From contig NZ_JAJCIA010000054.1 of the NCBI RefSeq assembly GCF_020554845.1, forward strand, positions 1-22,170: DNA of 22,170 nucleotides, read 5' to 3'. Under the pieces are notes generated by a model, which saw only the letters and a list, made by a program, of their open reading frames with translations, had not been told where the DNA came from and made no database searches. The position numbers and the translations under genes are program-made. Positions 15,063 through 22,170 of this stretch are shown in pieces (position 1 is the stretch's first letter; every line of letters begins with the position of its first letter). Source of the stretch: Blautia faecis. Lineage in GTDB: Bacteria > Bacillota > Clostridia > Lachnospirales > Lachnospiraceae.

Positions 15063-15719
15063 TTACAGCGGCTTTCGGAATTTATTCAAATCCTCGTTCT
15101 TTCCTACTGCAACCAGAATACAACCCGCTTCCAGCTTCTCCGCAGGATTCAGGTTTACATTTACAGAATCTCCATGCTTCACTGCAACCAGATTTATATG
15201 ATGCTGCTCACGGAGCCTGATCTCTGAAAGACTTTTTCCCACCCATTCATTCGGGATCCGGAATTCTGCCATACTGAACTCCGTAGAAAGCTCAAACACA
15301 TCCTCAAATCCACTGGCTGTAAAATTACGGGCAACGCGGATGCCCATGGAACGCTCCGGATATATTACCTGATCAGCACCAATTTTCTCCAGGATCCGGC
15401 CATGAAGGGAATTCATTGCCTTCGCCAGAACAAGCGGGACGCCCAGATCCTTCACCTGCATGGTGGCAGTAATACTGGCTTCCATATTTTCTGCAACCGC
15501 AATAATCGCAACGTCTACATTCTGTACGCCCAGAGATTTCAGAATTCCAGGCTCGCGCACATCTGCACGAACTGCATAAGTGACAGTATCTGCAATTTCC
15601 TGAATATTTTCATCTTTATCATCAATTGCCAAAACATCATAATCTGCATTCGCAAGCTCTTTTGCCAGGGTCATTCCAAACTGCCCCAATCCAATGACTG
15701 CAAAGGATTTTCCGCTCAT
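15063..15719 (-). CDS. ktrA: K+ uptake regulatory subunit, KtrA/TrkA (RCK) type
   Basis: 218 aa, typical of one-RCK KtrA proteins and half the length of two-domain TrkA. Residues 5-125 are the RCK-N Rossmann fold: GLGQFG (10-15) with acidic D33 at the end of the second strand for NAD(H)/ATP ribose. Residues ~140-218 are RCK-C, the part that in relatives binds cyclic di-AMP. SD AAAGGAG lies 7 nt before ATG. It is transcribed after the membrane subunit gene, 75 bp apart, and ahead of the rRNA methyltransferase. It should form a cytoplasmic octameric ring gating KtrB. Confidence 0.93.
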   Translation of the reverse strand: MSGKSFAVIGLGQFGMTLAKELANADYDVLAIDDKDENIQEIADTVTYAVRADVREPGILKSLGVQNVDVAIIAVAENMEASITATMQVKDLGVPLVLAKAMNSLHGRILEKIGADQVIYPERSMGIRVARNFTASGFEDVFELSTEFSMAEFRIPNEWVGKSLSEIRLREQHHINLVAVKHGDSVNVNLNPAEKLEAGCILVAVGKNEDLNKFRKPL

Positions 15720-15794
15720 TCTAATCTCCTTTAAAATCTGCTATGAAAGCAACGGACTTTCATGCGGGATAATGTCGTCCACAGACGCCATTTT

Positions 15795-17186
15795 CTATCC
15801 TATCATAATATTCTCTTCTGCCAGATGTACATCTTTCGTTCGCTTCTGCGCACGGGATACAACCGCCGCGCCCAGTGTCAGCGGACCGATTCTTCCAAGA
15901 TACATGGTAAAAATAACGATCCATTTGGCCGGTGTATTCAGGACCGCGGTCAGTCCTCTGGAAAGACCTACGGTTCCAATTGCAGAAGTAAGCTCATACA
16001 GCACATCCACAAAGGGTGCATCCGGCATAATTGCAAAAATCCCCAGCACGGAAATAAGCAGCACACTAACCGCCATTCCCACAACTACCTGCGCAGAACG
16101 GATATAACTGCTGCGAATCTTTCTCCCATAAACCTCTACATCCTTTTTTCCCCGAAGGTTGGCAATAATACTCAGCACAAGCACTGCAAGTGTAGTCGTC
16201 TTCACTCCGCCGGCAGTCCCCATAGGAGAACCTCCAACCAGCATAAGAAACAGACAGATTATTACGCTTCCGCTGGTCAGTGCCCCCTGATCAATTGTAA
16301 AAAATCCTGCAGTTCTTGTGGTCACAGACTGAAATGCCGCTGCCATCAGCTTCTGTCCAAAGGACAGACTTCCCAGTGTGGCCGGGTTCTTATACTCAAA
16401 CAGCAAAATACAGATCGTCCCACCAAGGAGCAAAATCCCGGTTGTAGTCAAAACCAGCTTGCTCTGCAGGCGAAGGGTCCGGAATAATCTTCTAGGAGAA
16501 AGCTTCTTCTGAAAAACCAGCTTTATTCTTTTTCCAAGATCCCACCATACATTAAAGCCAAGTCCAGAAGCAATAATCAATCCCATAGTTGTCACATTCA
16601 CCAGAGGATTGGTTACATAGTCTGCCAGACTGTTCTCTCCCAAGAGATCGATCCCTGCGTTACAAAAGGCTGAAACTGCTGTAAAAACAGCCTGCCCCAG
16701 ACCTTTCACCAGTCCAAGCTCTGGTACAAAGCAGAACGCATAGCCGACAGCTCCGATTCCTTCCGCTGCAAATACGCAGAGAACCACTTTTCTCACCACT
16801 GTTACCAGGCCGGACATCTGCTCCAGATTATAGGATTCCTGGATCATTCTGCGGTTCTTCAGACTGATCTTCTTATTCAGGGAAATAAAAATAATGCTGG
16901 CAAGAGCGATCAGACCAATTCCGCCAATCTGGATCAGCAAAAGGATCACCAGCTTGCCGATCAGGCTCCAGTGAGTGGCTGTGGTCACAGTCACAAGGCC
17001 GGTTACACATACGCAGGTGGTGGCTGTAAACATAGCGTCGGAGAACGAAGTGGTCTGGCCTGCTGCCGTACAGAAAGGCAGCCACAAAATTAATCCTCCT
17101 ACAAAAATTACCCCCGCAAAGCTGAGGGTAATGATCTGTGCTGTATTCAGTTTATGCAATTTATATTGCAGGTTTTGAATGAACAT
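15795..17186 (-). CDS. ktrB: K+ uptake membrane subunit, KtrB/TrkH type
   Basis: 463 aa, the KtrB length. It forms the ion-conducting dimer of a Na+- or H+-linked K+ uptake system. Four pore-loop repeats are visible, each with its filter glycine: TTCVCVTG (G63), SAFCNAG (G178), SVTTRTAG (G294) and SAIGTVG (G407). The third-repeat broken helix that acts as gate carries GGSPMGTAGGVKT (318-330). The start has AAAGGA 5 nt upstream. About 200 bp separates it from pfkA, enough for its own promoter, but no clear one was found, nor a recognisable ydaO-type cyclic di-AMP riboswitch. Confidence 0.93.
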   Translation of the reverse strand: MFIQNLQYKLHKLNTAQIITLSFAGVIFVGGLILWLPFCTAAGQTTSFSDAMFTATTCVCVTGLVTVTTATHWSLIGKLVILLLIQIGGIGLIALASIIFISLNKKISLKNRRMIQESYNLEQMSGLVTVVRKVVLCVFAAEGIGAVGYAFCFVPELGLVKGLGQAVFTAVSAFCNAGIDLLGENSLADYVTNPLVNVTTMGLIIASGLGFNVWWDLGKRIKLVFQKKLSPRRLFRTLRLQSKLVLTTTGILLLGGTICILLFEYKNPATLGSLSFGQKLMAAAFQSVTTRTAGFFTIDQGALTSGSVIICLFLMLVGGSPMGTAGGVKTTTLAVLVLSIIANLRGKKDVEVYGRKIRSSYIRSAQVVVGMAVSVLLISVLGIFAIMPDAPFVDVLYELTSAIGTVGLSRGLTAVLNTPAKWIVIFTMYLGRIGPLTLGAAVVSRAQKRTKDVHLAEENIMIG

Positions 17187-17382
17187 AAGCTTCCTTTATG
17201 TCACTGCCCCTCAGCATCTTTCGCAAAATACTCTGCTGTAGAATGTTAGGAACAATGACTCTTTTATAATTACGGTTCACCTGCCGCCGACACATAGCTC
17301 TAAGGATTTCTGCAAAATGTGTATCACAGACTGTAAAACCCAATCGGAGATATGCCCTGAGACAAGTGAACCGTATTATCAC
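17161..17382 (-). CDS. Doubtful 73-codon frame between pfkA and ktrB
   Basis: A GTG at 17382-17380 lies 2 nt after the pfkA stop, with AGGAA about 8 nt upstream inside the last pfkA codons; the frame overlaps the ktrB start by 26 bp. The product would be strongly basic (many Arg/Lys, mid-part MCRRQVNRNYKRVIVPNILQ) and Cys-containing, with no family I recognise. Codons such as ATA, AGG, CGG, CGA and CTA are frequent and unlike the neighbours, which argues against a gene. A TACGGTTCAC/GTGAACCGTA inverted pair (17271-17280, 17366-17375) lies in it, so the stretch may instead be a structured leader. Confidence 0.2.
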   Translation of the reverse strand: MIIRFTCLRAYLRLGFTVCDTHFAEILRAMCRRQVNRNYKRVIVPNILQQSILRKMLRGSDIKEAYVHSKPAI

Positions 17383-17384
17383 TG

Positions 17385-18374
17385 TTATTTCCTATAATTA
17401 TGAGAAAGGGACTCACAAACCTCCCACATATATGGAGTTACACTCTTCTCCATTGCAAGAGCTTCATTGATATCGAAATCAACGAAATCACCATGACGAT
17501 ATCCAACAACACGGCTCTTCTTGCCTTCCAGAAGAAGGTCTACTGCCATAGCACCCATCATGGATGCATATACACGGTCCTTACATGTTGGGCTTCCACC
17601 ACGCTGCATGTGACCAAGGATCGTAGCACGTGTCTCGATTCCTGTAGCGGCCTCGATACGGGTTGCCATAGCCTGTGAATGACCGATACCCTCTGCATTG
17701 ATGATGATGTGGTGTTTCTTACCCATCTTACGGCTCTCAATAATGTTATTGATCAGCTTCTGCTCATCATAGTCATACTTCTCAGGGATCAGAACATCCT
17801 CTGCTCCGTTGGCAATACCGCACCACAGTGCAAGCCAGCCGGCTCCACGTCCCATAACCTCGATGATACTGCATCTCTCATGGGAAGTAGAGGTATCACG
17901 AACCTTATCGATTGCTTCCATAGCAGTATTTACGGCGGTATCAAAACCGATGGTATACTCTGTACATGCAATGTCAAGGTCGATGGTTCCTGGAATTCCG
18001 ATTGTGTTGATTCCAAGGTTTGCAAGCTTCTGTGCTCCGGCGAATGAACCGTCTCCACCGATTACAACAAGTCCGTCAATACCGTGTTTGCGGCAGATCT
18101 CTGCACCACGCTGCTGTCCTTCCGCTGTACGGAACTCAGCACATCTTGCAGTGTAAAGAATTGTACCACCACGCTCGATGGTGTCGGATACATCTCTTGC
18201 TGTCATATCGATGATCTCTTCGTTTAAAAGGCCGTTATAGCCCTTCTGGATACCTTTTACTTTAAGTCCGCTGGAAAGTCCACGTCTTACAACTGCACGG
18301 ATTGCAGCGTTCATTCCAGGAGCGTCACCGCCGCTGGTAAGGACACCAATGGTCTTAACTTTGTTTTCTGCCAT
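17385..18374 (-). CDS. pfkA: ATP-dependent 6-phosphofructokinase
   Basis: 329 aa from ATG 18374, chosen for GGAGGAG upstream and because an upstream in-frame ATG (18452) adds 26 non-family residues. It phosphorylates fructose 6-phosphate in glycolysis. Motifs: GVLTSGGDAPGMNAAIR (10-26, nucleotide loop), VVIGGDGSFAGA (ATP/Mg site; the Gly after Asp is typical of the ATP-using type), PGTIDLDI with the catalytic Asp, TIGFDTAVNTAMEAID, EVMGRGAGWLAL (sugar-phosphate Arg), NAEGIGHSQ and GHMQRGGSP. The residue between the two Asp of the catalytic loop is Leu, where E. coli PfkA has Asn. It follows dnaE, an order familiar from Clostridia. Confidence 0.95.
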   Translation of the reverse strand: MAENKVKTIGVLTSGGDAPGMNAAIRAVVRRGLSSGLKVKGIQKGYNGLLNEEIIDMTARDVSDTIERGGTILYTARCAEFRTAEGQQRGAEICRKHGIDGLVVIGGDGSFAGAQKLANLGINTIGIPGTIDLDIACTEYTIGFDTAVNTAMEAIDKVRDTSTSHERCSIIEVMGRGAGWLALWCGIANGAEDVLIPEKYDYDEQKLINNIIESRKMGKKHHIIINAEGIGHSQAMATRIEAATGIETRATILGHMQRGGSPTCKDRVYASMMGAMAVDLLLEGKKSRVVGYRHGDFVDFDINEALAMEKSVTPYMWEVCESLSHNYRK

Positions 18375-18464
18375 AATAATCTCCTCCATCTTATGAATCG
18401 TCGGGAGCTGTGTCTCCATTTTCAGTGGAAACGCCCTCGTTTTTCTATACACATATTCAGCATT

Positions 18465-18493
18465 AGTTTATAGCATTTTCAAAGGTTTTTCAA
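18465..18493 (-). promoter_or_regulatory. Candidate pfkA promoter
   Basis: On the minus strand a TTGAAA -35 (18493-18488) is followed after 17 bp by TAAACT (18470-18465); an overlapping extended TGC-TATAAA reading also exists. This leaves a leader of about 85 nt with a GTTTCCA/TGGAGAC hairpin. It suggests pfkA is at least partly transcribed apart from dnaE. Confidence 0.45.
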
Positions 18494-18580
18494 GACTCTT
18501 TCCTTAAGTAATTGCCGAAATTACACTCTGTTTTCCGTGATTTTACCATAATTTTCCATATACCTGTCTGATTCTTCACT

Positions 18581-21500
18581 TTAAAGCGTTTTCAGAGCTC
18601 TTTCTACAACCCGGATATTGCCTTCACCATATTTTTTACTCATCTGTGCAAGCCATTCATCCTGCAGATTTACATGGTATGCAGCAGACAGTTTTTTCAT
18701 TGCTTTTACATCTTTCAGATAAATAACGACAGTGTCTGTACCCTGAGAATTCCGTAGATCCTCCAGAAGCCCTTTTTCTTTCTGGCTGTAATCGTCCTTA
18801 CTTTCAAACTGGATCCAGAGTTCTCTCGGAATATCGGAGAAAGGCCGTACCTTTTCCAGGATCAGTTTGCTGGCCTTGTCATCCTCGGCAGATACCCGTC
18901 CCTGGATGAATACCCTGGCGTCCTCATTGATCATATTCTGCCATTTCTCGTAATCTCTTGGGAAAACCATGACTTCCACAGTTCCAACCAGATCCTCCAC
19001 GGTAAGGAACGCCATCACTTTGTTTGTTTTGGTATACTTCACGTTTTTCTCTGTGATCATTCCTCCGATGATGACTTTCTGATTGTCCCGTACTTTTGAC
19101 TCATCCGGTTCACCGCCTTCACGGTCGTCTTCATCTGACGGCTGGAAATCAATAGTTCTTGCGGAAATCATTTTCTCCATCATATTACGGTAGCGATCCA
19201 GAGGATGACCGCTCAGGTATATGCCAAGGACTTCTTTTTCGTAGGACAGAACCGTCTCTTTGTCATATTCTTCCAGATTCGGCATACGGATCTCAAATTC
19301 TTTTTTTTCATCTTCGCTGGCAATGTCGAATAAGCTGAGCTGCCCTGCCATAGACTGCTTCTTGTTTCGGGAAATGTCATCTACGATCTGACCAAAAACG
19401 ACCATCTTCTGATGACGGTTTCCTTCCAGACAATCCAGAGCACCGGCCTTGATAAAGTTCTCAATGGCACGCTTGTTCACAGCTTCCATATTCCGCTCAA
19501 TAAAGTTCTTCACGGAAAGGTACTCGCCATGTTCTTTTCTCTCTGCAACAATAGCCTCGATGACCGGACGGCCTACGCTCTTGATTGCGGAAAGTGCATA
19601 GAGGATCGAGCCTCCTGATACAGAAAAACCATACTCGCCTTTGTTGATGTCCGGCGGCAAGATCGGAATATTCATCTGGCGGCAGACCTGAATATACTCG
19701 GCAACCTTGGTAGGCTTGTCGATTACGGAGGTCATCAGCGCAGCCATATATTCTACCGGATAATAGTATTTCAGAAAGGCAGTCTGATACGTAACATAGG
19801 CGTATGCAGCCGCATGGGATTTGTTAAATGCATACTGTGCAAAATCGATCATTTCGTCATAAATCTTATTTGCGATTTTCTCGTCAATTCCATTCTTAAT
19901 ACATCCAGGAACACCTTCTGCTTCATTTCCATAGACAAAAGCCTGGCGTTCTTTTTCCATAACGTTAAGTTTCTTCTTGGACATGGCCCGGCGGAGAAGA
20001 TCGCTTCGTCCCAGGGTAAATCCGGCAAGGCTCTGTACGATCTGCATAACCTGCTCCTGGTACACGATACAACCGTGAGTCGCCTTCAGGATTGGCTCCA
20101 ACTGAGGACAATCATAGTGGATGGTGTCTGGACGGTTCTTGCCGCGGATATACTGGGGAATAAAGTCCATCGGTCCCGGACGATACAGGGAAATTCCGGC
20201 GATCACATCCTCCAGGCTATGAGGCTTCAGTTCTTTCATAAAGCCCTTCATTCCGCCACTCTCCAGCTGGAACACACCGTCTGTACGTCCGGTTCCAAGA
20301 GAATCCAGCACTTTCTGGTCATTATAATCTATCTTTTGCATATCAAGGGATATGCCGTAATTTTTCTTTACATTTTTTACTGCGTTGTTGATTACAGTCA
20401 GGGTTCGAAGGCCAAGGAAATCCATTTTCAAAAGTCCCAGCTCCTCAAGAGTTGTCATGACAAACTGGGTGACAATGGTTCCGTCCTGCGCGCGGGAAAG
20501 GGGCACATACTCGGAGACGTCTTTCTGGCTGATTACAACTCCGGCAGCGTGCATGGAGGTATGTCTTGGAAGACCTTCCAGACGTTTGGCCATGTCAATC
20601 AGATGATGCACATCCGGCTGCTCGTCGTATGCTTTTTTCAGTTCCGGGTTTACTTCCATGGCTTTGTCGATTGTGACAAGCTTCACATTCGGTATTTTGG
20701 CAGGAACCATTTTCGCAATGGAGTCTACCTGGGCATATGGCATATCGAGGACACGGCCTACATCACGGATAACACCGCGGGCTGCCAAAGTACCGAATGT
20801 AACAATCTGAACCACACAGTCTTTGCCGTATTTCCGTACAACATAGTCGATTACTTCCTGTCTTCGCTCAAATCCGAAATCCACGTCAATATCAGGCATG
20901 GATACTCGCTCCGGATTCAGGAAACGTTCAAACAGAAGGTCATATTTGATTGGATCAAGTAAGGTGATTCCAAGGGTATATGCAACAATACTTCCGGCTG
21001 CGGAGCCTCGTCCGGGACCTACTTCAATGCCATTACTGCGGGCATAATGGATGAAATCCCACACAATGAGGAAGTAGTCAACATAGCCCATATTTTTGAT
21101 AGTGTTCAGCTCGTATTCCAGTCGCTCCCGTAGCTCTGGGGTAACCGGATCGTACAGGCGCTCCAGCCCTTCGAAGCAGAGCTTATTCAGGTATTCCCAG
21201 GAGGTGTAGCCCTCGGGAACGTCAAATCTTGGCAGCTTGGTAACTCCGAATTCAATTTCTACGTGGCAGCGCTCTGCTATTTTATGTGTGTTCTCCAAGG
21301 CTTCCAGTGCATATGGGAAAAGTGCCGCCATTTCCTGCTCGGATTTCACGTAGTACTGACCGCCTTCGTAGCGCATACGGTCTGTATCGGACAGCTTCTT
21401 CCCTGTCTGGAGACACAGAAGAATGTCGTGAGGATCAGCATCTTCTTTGTAGGTGTAATGAATATCGTTAGTGGCTACCAGGTCAATTCCAGTCTCCTGG

Positions 21501-22081
21501 TGCATGCGCAGAAGCTGCTGGTTTACATTCTGCTGTTCCGGAATTCCATGATCCTGAAGCTCTAGGAAAAAATTGCCTTCGCCGAAAATTTCCTGATAGC
21601 GGAGGGCCGCCTTCTTAGCGTCCGGGTACATTCCTCTGTTAAGGAACCGGGCTACTTCACCGGCCAGGCAGGCGCTCAGCGCGATGAGACCTTCGTGATA
21701 TTCCCGGAGAAGCTCCAGGTCTACTCGTGGTTTATAGTAAAAGCCTTCTTTAAAGCTTTTGGATACAATTTTCATAAGGTTCTGGTAGCCCTGGTTGTTC
21801 TCGGCAAGAAGTACCAGATGGTAGTAACGGTCGTCGCCACTGCCGATCTCGCGGTCGAAGCGGGAACCAGGGGCTACATAGACTTCGCAGCCAAGGATCG
21901 GATTGATTCCGGCTGCTTTCGCTGCCCGGTAAAAATCGATGACGCCGTACATGACCCCATGGTCTGTGATGGCCGCGCTGTCCATCCCAAGCTCCTTTAC
22001 ACGGGCAACGTATTCTTTTATTTTATTGGAACCGTCCAGCAGGGAGTATTCGGTGTGGACGTGGAGGTGGGTAAAAGCCAT
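18581..22081 (-). CDS. dnaE: DNA polymerase III subunit alpha (DnaE)
   Basis: 1166 aa from ATG 22081, chosen for AAGGAG 5 nt upstream; an in-frame ATG at 22102 adds 7 Arg-rich residues. Domains in order: PHP (1-~280: HLHVHT H5/H7/H9, TDHG D40-H41, GCEVYV E66, YYHL H88, ELQDHG, TNDIHYT), polymerase core (GPGRGSAAGS at 355-364; catalytic D397, D399 in PDIDVDF and D554 in KMDFLGL), fingers, tandem HhH (~790-870), OB fold (~980-1060, VIIGGMITEKNVKYTKTNKVMAFLTVED) and C-terminal tau-binding region. The length fits DnaE1-type alpha subunits. Firmicutes normally also have PolC, so this may not be the main leading-strand enzyme. The 89 bp upstream of it to the window edge show no gene or clear promoter. 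Confidence 0.97.
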   Translation of the reverse strand: MAFTHLHVHTEYSLLDGSNKIKEYVARVKELGMDSAAITDHGVMYGVIDFYRAAKAAGINPILGCEVYVAPGSRFDREIGSGDDRYYHLVLLAENNQGYQNLMKIVSKSFKEGFYYKPRVDLELLREYHEGLIALSACLAGEVARFLNRGMYPDAKKAALRYQEIFGEGNFFLELQDHGIPEQQNVNQQLLRMHQETGIDLVATNDIHYTYKEDADPHDILLCLQTGKKLSDTDRMRYEGGQYYVKSEQEMAALFPYALEALENTHKIAERCHVEIEFGVTKLPRFDVPEGYTSWEYLNKLCFEGLERLYDPVTPELRERLEYELNTIKNMGYVDYFLIVWDFIHYARSNGIEVGPGRGSAAGSIVAYTLGITLLDPIKYDLLFERFLNPERVSMPDIDVDFGFERRQEVIDYVVRKYGKDCVVQIVTFGTLAARGVIRDVGRVLDMPYAQVDSIAKMVPAKIPNVKLVTIDKAMEVNPELKKAYDEQPDVHHLIDMAKRLEGLPRHTSMHAAGVVISQKDVSEYVPLSRAQDGTIVTQFVMTTLEELGLLKMDFLGLRTLTVINNAVKNVKKNYGISLDMQKIDYNDQKVLDSLGTGRTDGVFQLESGGMKGFMKELKPHSLEDVIAGISLYRPGPMDFIPQYIRGKNRPDTIHYDCPQLEPILKATHGCIVYQEQVMQIVQSLAGFTLGRSDLLRRAMSKKKLNVMEKERQAFVYGNEAEGVPGCIKNGIDEKIANKIYDEMIDFAQYAFNKSHAAAYAYVTYQTAFLKYYYPVEYMAALMTSVIDKPTKVAEYIQVCRQMNIPILPPDINKGEYGFSVSGGSILYALSAIKSVGRPVIEAIVAERKEHGEYLSVKNFIERNMEAVNKRAIENFIKAGALDCLEGNRHQKMVVFGQIVDDISRNKKQSMAGQLSLFDIASEDEKKEFEIRMPNLEEYDKETVLSYEKEVLGIYLSGHPLDRYRNMMEKMISARTIDFQPSDEDDREGGEPDESKVRDNQKVIIGGMITEKNVKYTKTNKVMAFLTVEDLVGTVEVMVFPRDYEKWQNMINEDARVFIQGRVSAEDDKASKLILEKVRPFSDIPRELWIQFESKDDYSQKEKGLLEDLRNSQGTDTVVIYLKDVKAMKKLSAAYHVNLQDEWLAQMSKKYGEGNIRVVERALKTL

Positions 22082-22170
22082 TGTGTGTCTCCTTCTTCGC
22101 AAATTTGCTATTTAGTGTGTTGGTCGTTATCCCGGACGCGATTTCACAATGTATATTCACCGCCGCGCGT

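Noticed and set aside
17187..17384. ydaO/yuaA cyclic di-AMP riboswitch upstream of ktrB
   Set aside because: Expected by gene context, but the G-rich conserved blocks of that riboswitch were not found in the minus-strand sequence.
18508..18524. GTAATT/AATTAC hairpin after dnaE
   Set aside because: 6-bp A+T-rich stem, no T-tract on the minus strand; readthrough into pfkA cannot be excluded.
19814..20962. 382-codon plus-strand frame across dnaE
   Set aside because: It is antisense to the conserved polymerase core with no SD or family features; long antisense frames are common opposite conserved genes.

Overview
The window comes from a low-to-mid G+C Gram-positive anaerobe, most likely a gut Clostridia of the family Lachnospiraceae. 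The signs are strong AGGAGG-type Shine-Dalgarno sites, a dnaE-pfkA-K+ uptake gene run, a class I PHP-containing DnaE, a short conserved protein of a kind I associate with Lachnospiraceae, and a surface protein built from choice-of-anchor A and Spy0128/FctA-like isopeptide domains. This placement rests on recognising protein families; no search was run.

The left third (1-7.5 kb) is accessory and surface-related. A large secreted adhesin (minus strand, 979 codons visible, C-terminus beyond the window) has a signal peptide, two diverged ~112-residue units not assigned to a family, a choice-of-anchor A-like domain and at least four pilin-type isopeptide domains, the last two being a fresh 378-bp tandem duplication. 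Just upstream on the same strand is a SARP-type regulator (winged helix, BTAD, degenerate GGDEF-like tail); a perfect 10-bp dyad lies between the two genes. Next come a monocistronic 78-aa Cys-containing protein with its own promoter and terminator, then a plus-strand pair: a polysaccharide pyruvyl transferase family protein and a Wzx/PST-type flippase, closed by a long hairpin terminator.

The right two thirds (7.5-22.1 kb) is a leftward run of core genes. In transcription order: dnaE, pfkA, ktrB/trkH, ktrA/trkA, a TrmH-family rRNA methyltransferase, a short NfeD protein, an SPFH/stomatin protein, argF, birA, a DUF6145-like protein started by TTG, dusB, and an M20 metallopeptidase. Spacing and start/stop coupling suggest sub-operons: ktrB-ktrA-methyltransferase, nfeD-SPFH, and birA-DUF6145-dusB. 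The plus-strand pair and the peptidase converge at about 7,510, where the flippase terminator's T-tract overlaps the peptidase stop codon.

No tRNA, rRNA, CRISPR array, transposase or phage gene was seen, and no gene-free stretch exceeds 300 bases. The most unusual material is in the adhesin locus (unnamed N-terminal repeat, recent tandem duplication, base-composition mosaic, linked regulator and dyad) and in several intergenic hairpins: 10,574-10,648 between birA and the DUF6145-like gene, and 12,657-12,683 abutting the argF ribosome binding site.
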